From: an uncultured Bacteroidota bacterium
GTDB taxonomy: Bacteria > Bacteroidota > Bacteroidia > NS11-12g > UBA9320
Length of the DNA: 64,000 nt
Reading direction: 5' to 3'
Assembly: GCA_937124965.1 (NCBI GenBank)
Contig: CAKZLB010000043.1
Coordinates: 1-64,000, forward strand
Notes under the pieces: generated by a model
Database searches by the model: none
What the model was told of the DNA's origin: nothing
The model's input: the letters and a program-made list of their open reading frames with translations, nothing else
Translations under genes and position numbers: made by a program
In this document: positions 55,826 to 64,000 of the stretch, piece after piece
Layout: each line of letters starts with the position of its first letter
Position numbering within the stretch: position 1 is the stretch's first letter

Positions 55826-56890
55826 CTAAAGCCATTTTTTTCTGCGGAAGAAAATAAGCATCAGAATAAATATCACACCCATCAACCCCCAAACTGCTTG
55901 ATAACCATATTTCCAGTGTAGTTCCGGCATCTCATCGAAATTCATACCATAGATTCCGGCTACAAAAGTTAATGGAATAAATATCGTTGCAATAATGGTT
56001 AAAACCTGCATCGTTTTATTCATCTTGTTACTTTCCCCAGACAGATACAAATCCATAACACTTGCAATAAGATCTCTGTGTGATTCGATAATTTCAGTGA
56101 GTTGTAGTAAATGTTCGTAAACATCACGGAGGTATCTCGTAGTAGAACTTTTAACCAGAACTGACTCTTCCTTTTGAATGGAAGAAATTGCCTCCCGAAG
56201 TGGCGTTATCGATTTACGAAAATTTAGAAGTAGTTTCTTTTGTTGTTGAATTTCTTGTAAAATCAGTGTATTGGTTTCAATAAGCACTTTTTCTTCTAGT
56301 TTTTCGATTGAATCACTGAAGTATTCTGATACAAAAAAGTAATTATCGACTATCGTATCAATTAAGCTGTAGAGTAAATAATCTGCCCCTTGCTTTCGTA
56401 TTATTCCCTTATTTTCCGATAGTCTTGAGCGAACCGACTCCAACACATCTCCTTCTCTTTCCTGAAAAGAGATTAACCAATTGTCGCCAAGAATAAAACT
56501 AACCTGTTCTGAAATAATTGATTTTCGTGAAGCTCCAATTCCCAACATTTTAAGCGTTAAATAAATATGATCGTCATATTCTTCAACTTTAGGTCGATGT
56601 GTTGTGTTGACAACATCTTCAAGTAACAAACCATGAAGTTCAAATTGCTCCCCAATACTTTTAATTATTTCTAAATCATGCAATCCATTAATATCAATCC
56701 ACGTAATGGTATCTGCGTTTTGGAAGGAACTTAACTCTTGAACAGGTACTGACTCTGAGACTTCATACACCTCAGCATTGTAATCAATGACGTTTATCTT
56801 GACTTGCGTGCTCCTTTTTTTACCAACATGAACCAAGGTACCTGGAGGCAAACCAGCTTTAGATGATTGCTTTTTAGAACTTTTACCCAT
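55826..56890 (-). CDS. corA: CorA-family magnesium/cobalt transporter
   Basis: 354 residues. Large N-terminal cytoplasmic alpha/beta domain and long helical bundle, then two C-terminal transmembrane helices with the signature Y-G-M-N-F-D-E-M-P-E between them, at about residues 320-330. A Lys/Ser-rich start of 20 residues is typical of this subfamily (M-G-K-S-S-K-K). It mediates divalent cation uptake or efflux. The start overlaps the MscS stop by one base (TAATG), so both are translated from one mRNA. It is convergent with the M4 protease gene 9 bases away. Confidence 0.95.
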   Translation of the reverse strand: MGKSSKKQSSKAGLPPGTLVHVGKKRSTQVKINVIDYNAEVYEVSESVPVQELSSFQNADTITWIDINGLHDLEIIKSIGEQFELHGLLLEDVVNTTHRPKVEEYDDHIYLTLKMLGIGASRKSIISEQVSFILGDNWLISFQEREGDVLESVRSRLSENKGIIRKQGADYLLYSLIDTIVDNYFFVSEYFSDSIEKLEEKVLIETNTLILQEIQQQKKLLLNFRKSITPLREAISSIQKEESVLVKSSTTRYLRDVYEHLLQLTEIIESHRDLIASVMDLYLSGESNKMNKTMQVLTIIATIFIPLTFVAGIYGMNFDEMPELHWKYGYQAVWGLMGVIFILMLIFFRRKKWL

Positions 56891-57768
56891 TACTGTTTTG
56901 TTGGTGTATTGGGAGGTAGATCGTTTTTGTAAACTATGGTGCGATAAGGAAAAGGTATTTCAATGCCTTTTTCGTCAAATTTGAGCTTTAATGAATGATT
57001 AATGTCGCAATGCATTTGGTGTGCGAGCATCGGATCGTCCGTCCACACATACGCTTTCAAGTTGATGCTATATTCACCCAACTGAGTAACACGAACCTCA
57101 ACGATTGGATCACCATTAGCAATTTGTTCAGGTGATCGATTGTCAATAGAAAAAGGATGGTTCATTGCAATCTCCTGAATTATTTCAATTGCCATGGCAA
57201 TGTTGCTATCGTAACTAATCCCAACTTCAACCCATCTACAAATCTTTGCATCTCCTATGCTGTCATTTATAATTACATCTGTACTTATTACTGAATTGGG
57301 AATAATAATTCGTTTGTTTTCAAAATTGATTATCACAGTGTGGCGAAGGGTAATATCTTCCACGATACCAGACTGTAGAGAACCTACCGTAATTTTATCT
57401 CCTACTCGAAACGGACGAAATATAACGATAAAAATTCCACTAACGATATTGGAAAACGCCTGTTGTGCAGCAAACCCCATAAGTGCCACAAGTATACCAG
57501 CGCCGGCAAAAAGTGTAACTGCCATTGCTCGAAGAGCGGGTATGAACGAAACAATCGCACCCAATGACATTAGCCAAATAACCATTGTCGTTGCATGCTT
57601 CAAGAAACGATAGCGTGTAGCATCTACTTTAAGTTTTTTGGATGCAGCTACATAAGATCGTTGAATTAACCAACTGACTACTCGCGTAAAAATTACCGTC
57701 AAGACAATAATGACAATAATTATTATAACAATTTCTAAAGTCTCTTTATCGCGGAAATACTTATTCAT
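56890..57768 (-). CDS. mscS: small-conductance mechanosensitive channel (MscS family)
   Basis: 292 residues with a short N-terminus, three predicted transmembrane helices (about 10-32, 52-72 and 80-110) and a conserved TM3 and beta-domain region: A-A-Q-Q-A-F-S-N-I-V-S-G, then F-R-V-G-D-K-I-T-V-G. The C-terminal cytoplasmic cage domain follows (about 180-285). Opens under hypo-osmotic stress to release solutes. It shares an operon with CorA. Gene symbol by family, not proven orthology. Confidence 0.9.
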   Translation of the reverse strand: MNKYFRDKETLEIVIIIIVIIVLTVIFTRVVSWLIQRSYVAASKKLKVDATRYRFLKHATTMVIWLMSLGAIVSFIPALRAMAVTLFAGAGILVALMGFAAQQAFSNIVSGIFIVIFRPFRVGDKITVGSLQSGIVEDITLRHTVIINFENKRIIIPNSVISTDVIINDSIGDAKICRWVEVGISYDSNIAMAIEIIQEIAMNHPFSIDNRSPEQIANGDPIVEVRVTQLGEYSINLKAYVWTDDPMLAHQMHCDINHSLKLKFDEKGIEIPFPYRTIVYKNDLPPNTPTKQ

Positions 57769-57846
57769 TCTTCTACAATATTACACTATGAAGAAGAGAC
57801 ATCAGTTTTTATTTAAATCGAATTTTCGTGATAATGCACAAAACTT

Positions 57847-60315
57847 TTATGGGTCGACATCAACAATTACCCGAGTTTGTTTATAGTCTTTATTGATCTT
57901 AAATATTGTTAGTTTTTCAGCTAAGTATTTTTTTACTCCACGCAAAGGCATTGGAGGAACAATTTTTATTAGAATTTGGCGGATGAACAGCCCTCGAATT
58001 TTGGTGACATATGGTTCTTCCGGTCCCAACATCATAACACCTAGTTGAGGCCTTAACAGATGTGCTAACATATCGCTGGCTTTTTCACAGTGAAGGTAAT
58101 CTTTATGCTTAACCGTAATCTTAATTAACCGGCCAAACGGTGGATAGTTGAACTTTTCTCGATCCGCTATTTCCTTTTCATAAAATCCAGCATAATCAGC
58201 CTCAGTTACTTGTTGAATAATCGAGTGTTCTGGTTGATTCGCTTGAATTATCACTTCACCTTGTTTGTTACGCCGACCTGCCCGACCACCTACTTGTGTA
58301 AACAGCTGAAAACTGCGCTCAAACGCTCTGAAGTCAGGAAAATTAAGAGCATGGTCAGCATCTAAAATACCAACTAACGAAAGGTTTTCAAAATCTAGCC
58401 CTTTTGTCAGCATCTGCGTTCCGATTAATACGTCAATTTCTCTTTTTTCAAACCCGGTAATTATATTTTCAAACGCAGATTTTGTTCTAGTTGTTTCGTA
58501 GTCTAATCGCTGAATTCGTAAATCTGGATACAAAAGTCCAAGCTCTGATTCTATTCTCTCTGTACCATACCCCAACATTTTCATGGCAACATTTCCACAT
58601 GCAGGACATTGAGAAACTGGAGGTACTTTGTAACCACAAAAATGACATCTCAGCTTATTCTCTTTTCTATAATATGTTAAGGTTATATCACAATTAATGC
58701 ATCTAGGAGACCATGAGCACTCATTACATTCAGTTATTGGGACGTAACCCTTTCTGTTCAGAAATAATATTACTTGTTCTTTATTATTGACTGCTGCGAT
58801 AATTTTTTCGAGAAGCACACTGCTAAAAAGGCCCTTATTCTTTTTTTTCTTCTTCTCGTCACGCATATCCACGATTGTAAATTGTGGAGGAGTTACATTG
58901 CTAAATCTATTTGAAAGTTCTACAAATCCATACTTTTCTCTTTTAGCATTATGCATGCTTTCTACGGATGGTGTAGCACTACCAAGCAAAACTTTGGCTC
59001 CTGTAATTTGACCTAATATTATCGAGCAATCTCTAGCTTGATATCTTGGATTTGGTTCTGATTGCTTATAGGTATTCTCATGTTCTTCATCAACGATGAT
59101 TAGCCCTAAACGTTTAAATGGCGCAAATATACCGGAGCGAGGAGCCAGAAGTATCTGTGCCTGATTGTTGTTAAATTTTTGCCAAATTTCTAATCGTTCG
59201 TTGTTGTTAAACTTACTATGACTGACCAAAACCTGATCTCCAAAGTATGTTTGTATTCGTTTTATTAATTGAGTTGTTAGGGAAATTTCAGGGAGTAAAT
59301 AAAGAACTTGTTGCTCTTTTTTTAAACAGTCTTCGATTAATTGAATGTAAACATGTGTTTTTCCACTTGAGGTAACACCGTTTAACAGCACAACTTCTTT
59401 TGACGTAAACCATTTACTTATTTGCTCATAAACACTTTGCTGTTCTGGCGTCAGTTGGTTTTCCTTGTGAACCTCATCTCCTTCATAAACAACACGATCG
59501 ACAGCTACTTTATATTCTTCAATAACACCGTTTTTAATTAGTGTTCTTACAGAAGATGGACTTAACTTATTTCTTGAAATAAATTCCAATTTATCGACAC
59601 CTTCTTCAACTTGTTTTATTTCAGACACCAAGCGCATTACTACATTTAGCTGTTGTGTTTTACCCTTTTCGAGTTTTTTGAATAAAGATTCAAGTTGGTT
59701 ATCTGATTGATACGCTTCCGTTAAACCAATAAAACTTCTAAGTTTAGGTTTATAGCGCTCATGAAGCTCTTCCTTAATATGAATAACTTCCTTTTCATAT
59801 AGCGAATGAACTTGTTTGAAACTAGATTTCGACTTAAGCACATCTGCAACCTGATCTAAGGTTAAACTACCAGATATTTTCAGATGCTCTACAATAGGTA
59901 TTTCGCTAGCATCGAGTTCTATTTCATCGATGTTGGTGTCAAGGTTTAATTCGATTAATGTTTCACTTTGCAACTTCATTGCACTAGGCAAGGCGGCGTT
60001 CATAACTTCTCCCCAAGTACACATATAATATCTTGAGATCCAAGCCCAAAACTCTAGTTGCTTTTCAGAAACTACTGGCAAGTCGTCTAACACCGATAAA
60101 ACGTACTTTGCCTGGTATTTTTCTGGAGGCTTCTCATCTATCCCGACTATCAGCGCAGCGTATATTTTTTTCTTGCCAAACTGAACAACCACTCGTTTGC
60201 CAATAGCTACCTCTTCGTTAAACTCTTGAGGGATACGGTACGTATACTCCTGCGGAAGTGCGAGAGGCAGTAAAACCTGAACATACAGGCTGGTATAGTC
60301 GTTAAAAAGGCTCAA
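57847..60315 (-). CDS. priA: primosomal protein N' (PriA helicase)
   Basis: 822-residue superfamily 2 helicase that restarts stalled replication forks. N-terminal 3'BD (about 1-110), winged helix (about 125-190), Walker A L-N-G-V-T-S-S-G-K-T-H (near 320), D-E-E-H box, and a zinc-binding segment of eight Cys in four C-x2-C pairs (about 540-580), then helicase motifs G-G-R-A-G-R. Start: TTG at 60315 giving M-S-L-F-N-D; no ATG is better placed. The 94 bases to the divergent gene at 60410 hold its promoter. Confidence 0.95.
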   Translation of the reverse strand: MSLFNDYTSLYVQVLLPLALPQEYTYRIPQEFNEEVAIGKRVVVQFGKKKIYAALIVGIDEKPPEKYQAKYVLSVLDDLPVVSEKQLEFWAWISRYYMCTWGEVMNAALPSAMKLQSETLIELNLDTNIDEIELDASEIPIVEHLKISGSLTLDQVADVLKSKSSFKQVHSLYEKEVIHIKEELHERYKPKLRSFIGLTEAYQSDNQLESLFKKLEKGKTQQLNVVMRLVSEIKQVEEGVDKLEFISRNKLSPSSVRTLIKNGVIEEYKVAVDRVVYEGDEVHKENQLTPEQQSVYEQISKWFTSKEVVLLNGVTSSGKTHVYIQLIEDCLKKEQQVLYLLPEISLTTQLIKRIQTYFGDQVLVSHSKFNNNERLEIWQKFNNNQAQILLAPRSGIFAPFKRLGLIIVDEEHENTYKQSEPNPRYQARDCSIILGQITGAKVLLGSATPSVESMHNAKREKYGFVELSNRFSNVTPPQFTIVDMRDEKKKKKNKGLFSSVLLEKIIAAVNNKEQVILFLNRKGYVPITECNECSWSPRCINCDITLTYYRKENKLRCHFCGYKVPPVSQCPACGNVAMKMLGYGTERIESELGLLYPDLRIQRLDYETTRTKSAFENIITGFEKREIDVLIGTQMLTKGLDFENLSLVGILDADHALNFPDFRAFERSFQLFTQVGGRAGRRNKQGEVIIQANQPEHSIIQQVTEADYAGFYEKEIADREKFNYPPFGRLIKITVKHKDYLHCEKASDMLAHLLRPQLGVMMLGPEEPYVTKIRGLFIRQILIKIVPPMPLRGVKKYLAEKLTIFKINKDYKQTRVIVDVDP

Positions 60316-60354
60316 TACATTATAATGATTAGCAATTTACAAATCTGTGAAAAT

Positions 60355-60381
60355 TTTGAGGAACTATTCCCGTTATATTTG
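60355..60381 (+). promoter_or_regulatory. promoter of the lipoprotein gene at 60410
   Basis: TTTG (60355-60358), 15-base spacer, then TATATTTG (60374-60381), which fully matches TAnnTTTG. The spacer is slightly short compared with the usual 17-23. The start codon lies 28 bases downstream. Confidence 0.5.
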
Positions 60382-60409
60382 CACAACAATTAGAGAAATC
60401 TCCAACTGA

Positions 60410-61273
60410 ATGAAAAAACTACTTTTAGTTTTAACTACTTCACTACTTCTTATTCTTACAAACTGCAACGAACAACTTCCAGAAGTAAAAGAGAATATAT
60501 ATTCTGCTGAAGAGAATGCTCAGGCAGAGACACATTTCTTTGCAACGTTTGATGCTGCATATGACATAATCGCAACAGATAAAAAGTTTCAAAAATCAGA
60601 AACAACCATTATCCCAAGCAACACCACAATTATATTTTTAGATTCTACCTTCGATGACGGAGATGGTGTTGATGTTATAGTTGATTTTGGAAGTCAAGGA
60701 GAATCAGAACCCAAAGGTACTCTTTGTCAAGATGGTAGATATCGCGCTGGAAAAATGCGAATTCAAGTAAACCAATCTATACGGTCTGCAGAATTTCGAG
60801 CCACGGTGGTCAGTACTGAGGAAGATTCGTTCTACAGTGGCAACGGTGTTGATATGGTTCAATTGGTCGGTAAAACTGCTATCAGTCTTGCTGGTTCAAA
60901 TGGCATCAAAGTAGTTGTTTCTGACGCTACAATAAAGTCCAAAAACATAGAATACACGTGGAACAGCGATCGGGTAATCCTTCAATTAACGAACAATGGC
61001 AATGGTATCTGGGGAGACGAGTATGAGGTTACAGGTAAATCAACTGGAACCAATCGGGAGGGAAAGTCATTCAATGTCGAAATAATCGAGCCATTGGTTA
61101 AAAAAATGGAGCTTGATTGTGCAACGACTTTTGTTTCTGGTTCTGTAAAAGTTACTTCATCAGAAAGTTCTCAAGAAATATCAATTGATTATGATCCATA
61201 TCAAAACCAAGCATGTGATCAATATGCTGAAGCAAATTTAAATGGTAGAAAAACCATTTTTAAGATCAAATAG
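60410..61273 (+). CDS. lipoprotein of unknown function
   Basis: 287 residues. Lipobox I-L-T-N-C (Cys19) after a Leu-rich signal peptide, so membrane-anchored. The mature protein contains acidic N-terminal sequence, a Gly-Asp-rich segment (F-D-D-G-D-G-V-D), four further Cys (among them L-C-Q-D-G and D-C-A-T), and a beta-rich region (about 100-270). No enzymatic motif is recognisable. It is convergent with SixA, 10 bases away. Family not recognised. Confidence 0.75.
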   Translation: MKKLLLVLTTSLLLILTNCNEQLPEVKENIYSAEENAQAETHFFATFDAAYDIIATDKKFQKSETTIIPSNTTIIFLDSTFDDGDGVDVIVDFGSQGESEPKGTLCQDGRYRAGKMRIQVNQSIRSAEFRATVVSTEEDSFYSGNGVDMVQLVGKTAISLAGSNGIKVVVSDATIKSKNIEYTWNSDRVILQLTNNGNGIWGDEYEVTGKSTGTNREGKSFNVEIIEPLVKKMELDCATTFVSGSVKVTSSESSQEISIDYDPYQNQACDQYAEANLNGRKTIFKIK

Positions 61274-61283
61274 AATGTAGTAA

Positions 61284-61772
61284 TTATCTGAGTTTCTTAG
61301 GATATTCTAAAAAGTTTAACTCTCCATCTACACTTTCGATGTCGCTCCAATATGCGATATCAAACGTTAGCTGGGCAAACCCACATGTTGGCAAATTATC
61401 GAGTCTAACTTGACTCAAACGATTGATCAGTTCGGTAAGTCCGGGATTGTGACCCACAATCATTATATGCTTTTTATACTTATCAATTTCTTTTAAAAAA
61501 TTAATTATGTCCATTGCGTCAAATGAATAAAGCAAATCGCTTTCTTGGCGTTGTGCATCAATCTTCATCACGTCCAATAGTCCGTTTGCAGTGTCTGTCG
61601 CTCGTTTTGCTGTACTATAAAAACAAATCTCTGGAGTACAATTTAACTCTTTTAGTCTTGCTGCAACTTTGGGTACATCTGACTTCCCACGTTCATTTAG
61701 TGGTCTATCGTGATCTGGTAAGTCAAACGTCCAATCTGATTTTGCATGTCGGACAATCGTAAGCGTTTTCAT
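61284..61772 (-). CDS. sixA: SixA-type histidine phosphatase
   Basis: 162-residue histidine phosphatase of the phosphoglycerate mutase-like (branch 1) superfamily. The catalytic R-H-A-K-S-D-W (8-14) is at the N-terminus, with F-Y-S-T-A-K-R-A-T-D-T-A and G-H-N-P-G-L-T-E motifs later. The SixA family dephosphorylates histidine phosphotransfer proteins in some bacteria; the target here is unknown. Starts ATG 61772. Confidence 0.85.
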   Translation of the reverse strand: MKTLTIVRHAKSDWTFDLPDHDRPLNERGKSDVPKVAARLKELNCTPEICFYSTAKRATDTANGLLDVMKIDAQRQESDLLYSFDAMDIINFLKEIDKYKKHIMIVGHNPGLTELINRLSQVRLDNLPTCGFAQLTFDIAYWSDIESVDGELNFLEYPKKLR

Positions 61773-61861
61773 GTAATACGAAGTTAATTATAAAATGATT
61801 GTAAATTTAATCCAAGTTCGTCGTGCATATCGCTACAACTAATCCGTAAATCTGCTAAAAT

Positions 61862-62671
61862 CTAATGAATTTGTACATGAATATGATCATCGTGTCTCAC
61901 TGCATGACAGCCATGAAAGCGTATTTTGTCTGAGTTCAATTTTAGTCTACTTTTCAAATTTGGCTCGATAAATATTTTGGATACTTCCGAGGAAATCAGC
62001 AACTGCATTAATCGTTTTGTCTCTGATTCATCAAACGACAACCATGAATTAGTGGGAATACCAATATATTTAGTAACATCATAAAACCACGATCTTTCCT
62101 TACAAATGGTTGTCTGATTTACCTCGCCGCTAGTTGGTTCCACATAAACTCCATACCCAAAAAGTGACATTGTTTTATTCCTAGAAACAAGATCATTCTT
62201 TTTATAATATCGAAACGCCAGATCTAGTTTCTTTCCATCGTTATGACTTAAATGAGGTATCAATGGGAAACCATCAATAAACGGGAAGTTCGCATCTAAA
62301 TAATTTAATTTCAATCCTTTATTCTTCGATTGATTGTTATAATTAACAGCAACATCATTGATCAAATCACACAAATCAGTTGTAACATAATGACGATTAG
62401 CCGCAACCGTAAACCAGTTTTGTGGCTGAATAACCTTAGAAGATAAAACGGGCAGTGGTTTCCGATTATTGAGCAACGCTAAGGGTGGAATTAAAAATAT
62501 ACTAACCAACGCATAAACTGTAATAAAACTTGCTTGTCGCTTGAACCATTTATATTTTTTAAATCTAATGAACTTGATAGCCGTATATCGGTTTACCACA
62601 TATAACAGTCCCCCGAATTGGGTTATTATCGTCAATATAAGAAAAACGAAAAGGACTTTAATCGTTTTCAT
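61862..62671 (-). CDS. membrane-anchored LAS-type metallopeptidase-like protein
   Basis: 269 residues from the ATG at 62671. Two hydrophobic helices (about 2-25 and 46-66) anchor the protein. The soluble part has a metal-site pattern like LAS peptidases (MepA, VanY): S-H-N-D-G-K-K-L-D at His143/Asp150 (H-x6-D) and H-D-D-H-I-H-V at 260-266 (H-x-H), with an additional region near 175-185. LAS enzymes cleave peptidoglycan cross-links or D-amino-acid bonds. Activity is inferred. The start overlaps the CAP gene's stop by 14 bases, so these are translated together. Confidence 0.65.
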   Translation of the reverse strand: MKTIKVLFVFLILTIITQFGGLLYVVNRYTAIKFIRFKKYKWFKRQASFITVYALVSIFLIPPLALLNNRKPLPVLSSKVIQPQNWFTVAANRHYVTTDLCDLINDVAVNYNNQSKNKGLKLNYLDANFPFIDGFPLIPHLSHNDGKKLDLAFRYYKKNDLVSRNKTMSLFGYGVYVEPTSGEVNQTTICKERSWFYDVTKYIGIPTNSWLSFDESETKRLMQLLISSEVSKIFIEPNLKSRLKLNSDKIRFHGCHAVRHDDHIHVQIH

Positions 62672-63230
62672 TCTTATACGGAAAAGCAAAAACCTGAACA
62701 GCAAACAAACTTCGATGTCTCTCGCTATATTTCACTTTTATTCCAGTGAATACATAATCAGAATAAACAATATTCTCTTTATGGTGAGGACTATTCATCC
62801 AAGCATACGTCATGTAATCAGCTGCTTGCTCATACGTCGAAATCGAAACCGTGTCAATCTGCCCATTCTCCCCTTTGTAAAGTGCTGGGTCTCGAACACG
62901 TATGTACGCCGTATTTTCCCCTACTCCTTGCATTTTGCCACCGTAAAACTCTACTCTTTGTCGTGCCTTAGCTTTGTTTGCCGAAGGTTGTTTATGAGAT
63001 AACGTTCCTAATTTGGAAATATAGTTAACATGATCTTGTGCCGCTTTTTCAAGTGAATGATTTCTTTTTAATTCTGGAATGCCATTTTTTACACGTATTT
63101 CATTCATTCGTTGAAGAATAAGTGAAGCAACTTTTTCATTATCAATGGTATCGCCAAACTCTTCATTTGCATGATGCTTCACAGAGCACAAAACGAACAA
63201 TAGAAATATGGAAATAACTGGTTTTGTCAT
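62658..63230 (-). CDS. CAP-domain (SCP/PR-1-like) secreted protein
   Basis: 190 residues. A hydrophobic N-terminal segment with Cys15 (L-L-F-V-L-C-S) could be a signal peptide or lipoprotein signal. The CAP domain (about 35-185) shows L-E-K-A-A-Q-D-H, G-V-G-E-N-T-A-Y, W-M-N-S-P-H-H-K-E-N-I and the V-K-Y-S-x-R-x-x-S-L-F-A-V-Q-V-F strand. CAP proteins are extracellular and of diverse or unknown function. Starts 3 bases after the upstream gene stop and overlaps the LAS-like gene by 14 bases. Confidence 0.88.
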   Translation of the reverse strand: MTKPVISIFLLFVLCSVKHHANEEFGDTIDNEKVASLILQRMNEIRVKNGIPELKRNHSLEKAAQDHVNYISKLGTLSHKQPSANKAKARQRVEFYGGKMQGVGENTAYIRVRDPALYKGENGQIDTVSISTYEQAADYMTYAWMNSPHHKENIVYSDYVFTGIKVKYSERHRSLFAVQVFAFPYKNEND

Positions 63231-63233
63231 GTA

Positions 63234-64000
63234 TTACTGAATTTCAACAATTCTTATAGAGTCTTGTTTTTCAAATTTTAGGTTAAGCCATGAATTCATT
63301 TTTTCTCGCTGATCTTGTTTATTAGTGCCTCGCAGTTTTTTATCCCAATCCACAAGAACTACCAACGATATTGAATGTAAACTGTCATCTAATGGTTTTA
63401 CAGCATAATCAAAAGAATTCAAATCTGGAAATAAAACGTTTGCTTCAACGGCAATATTATCAAGTGCCTCACAACTTTGGGTAACGTGTTTTATTTTAGA
63501 TTCTAGTTGCGTATTAATCTCATGTTTTCGAAAAATTTCTAATCGCATATTATCTGTCAGCACCTGTTTCTCACCAATTATTTCATCTTTTTGTTGAGTG
63601 ATGCTTTTAAACGCATCAAACGTACCCATGTTATGAATTTCTAATTGTGTATTTTGTAACCGATAGTTATTCATTAAAAGTGTTAATGAATCCTTTTCTG
63701 ATGGTGAATACTCATCTCCGTAAACAAATAGTTTTATTTTATTAATTGAGTCTCCATAATTTAAGACTGGATTAATTACAACATGGTTATCTGTATTTAT
63801 TCGCTCATTAATAAAACTCCTTGCCTCAGTCTTAAAAATTGACTCTTTCATTGCTGAGATATAGATAAACACACTTGGCACAGCAACGAGAATCACAAAA
63901 ATGGTAATTCCTGTTTTAGTTCGAAAAAGAACTTTAGGATTGACATAACTAGCAATCGGAAAACGCAAGTATCTCACCACCAAAAGGGCTGAAAGACTTA
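63234..64000 (-). CDS. C-terminal part of a DUF389-like membrane protein (cut by window end)
   Basis: The reading frame runs open to the window edge at 64000, so the gene is incomplete at its 5' end. The visible 255 residues begin S-L-S-A-L-L-V-V-R-Y-L-R-F-P, then one membrane helix (about residues 32-50), then a long soluble tail. The R-Y-L-R-F-P and V-P-S-V-F-I-Y sequences resemble the region after the hydrophobic bundle in DUF389 proteins, a family of unknown function. Family assignment is tentative. It heads the DUF389-CAP-LAS operon. Confidence 0.6.
   Translation of the reverse strand, partial: SLSALLVVRYLRFPIASYVNPKVLFRTKTGITIFVILVAVPSVFIYISAMKESIFKTEARSFINERINTDNHVVINPVLNYGDSINKIKLFVYGDEYSPSEKDSLTLLMNNYRLQNTQLEIHNMGTFDAFKSITQQKDEIIGEKQVLTDNMRLEIFRKHEINTQLESKIKHVTQSCEALDNIAVEANVLFPDLNSFDYAVKPLDDSLHSISLVVLVDWDKKLRGTNKQDQREKMNSWLNLKFEKQDSIRIVEIQ

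Noticed and set aside
1-64000. Search for mobile elements, prophage, CRISPR arrays, tRNAs and rRNAs
   Set aside because: No transposase, integrase, repeat-spacer array, tRNA cloverleaf or rRNA segment was recognised; base and codon use look even along the window.

Overview
The window is chromosomal DNA of an AT-rich member of the Bacteroidota, most likely Flavobacteriales in the broad sense (Crocinitomicaceae or Cryomorphaceae would fit, but this is a guess). The evidence is five secreted proteins ending in type IX secretion (T9SS) sorting domains, a PorP-like DUF5723 outer-membrane protein, Bacteroidota-type TAnnTTTG promoter elements close to several start codons, and the general gene repertoire. 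There is no rRNA, tRNA, IS element, prophage or CRISPR array. One RNA gene, rnpB, is present. Gene density is high and many neighbours overlap by 1 to 4 bases.

Layout. 1-570: a small two-helix membrane protein preceded by what looks like a frameshifted gene remnant. 574-6015: topoisomerase IV (parE, parC) followed by a methyltransferase. 6005-17827 (minus strand): a GNAT acetyltransferase, a small secreted protein, a 2433-residue cell-surface protein with PKD-like domains and a type B (CHU_C) sorting domain, and an M36 metallopeptidase with a type A sorting domain. 17977-19486 (minus): a tightly overlapping three-gene operon of a TIGR03643/DUF2805 protein, a photolyase/cryptochrome-like protein and a 44-residue DUF2256 zinc-ribbon-like protein that starts at TTG. 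19561-21562 (minus): flotillin and its NfeD partner. 21656-26400: two secreted propeller-like proteins flanking a WG-repeat protein. 26511-30607: thioredoxin reductase, a lipoprotein and DUF5723. 30608-30679: a hexamer repeat that can fold into a hairpin between convergent genes. 30675-35920: GlmM, an EEP-family lipoprotein, rnpB, an NtrC-type regulator and Sua5. 35923-43674 (minus): a membrane protein, a T9SS cargo, a hypothetical protein, a Uup-type ABC-F ATPase, a DUF4442 protein, an NMO-like flavoprotein and AlkB. 43729-43976: a second frameshifted gene remnant. 44153-52191: a secreted hypothetical protein, urocanate hydratase, a T9SS cargo, methionine aminopeptidase and an RqcH-like NFACT protein. 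52262-64000: an M4 metallopeptidase, CorA, MscS, PriA, a lipoprotein, SixA, and a minus-strand envelope operon (the C-terminal part of a DUF389-like protein, a CAP-domain protein and a LAS-type peptidase).

How the parts fit. Most of the window is housekeeping: chromosome decatenation, replication restart, cell-wall precursor synthesis, tRNA t6A modification, N-terminal Met removal and ribosome rescue. It is interspersed with secreted or surface proteins typical of T9SS bacteria; no T9SS machinery genes are seen here, so the machinery must lie elsewhere. The best candidate for an under-described system is the 17977-19486 operon. Its photolyase-like protein appears to carry the FAD-binding helical domain first and an antenna-like alpha/beta domain second, the reverse of the classical photolyase order, and it is translationally coupled to two small uncharacterised proteins.
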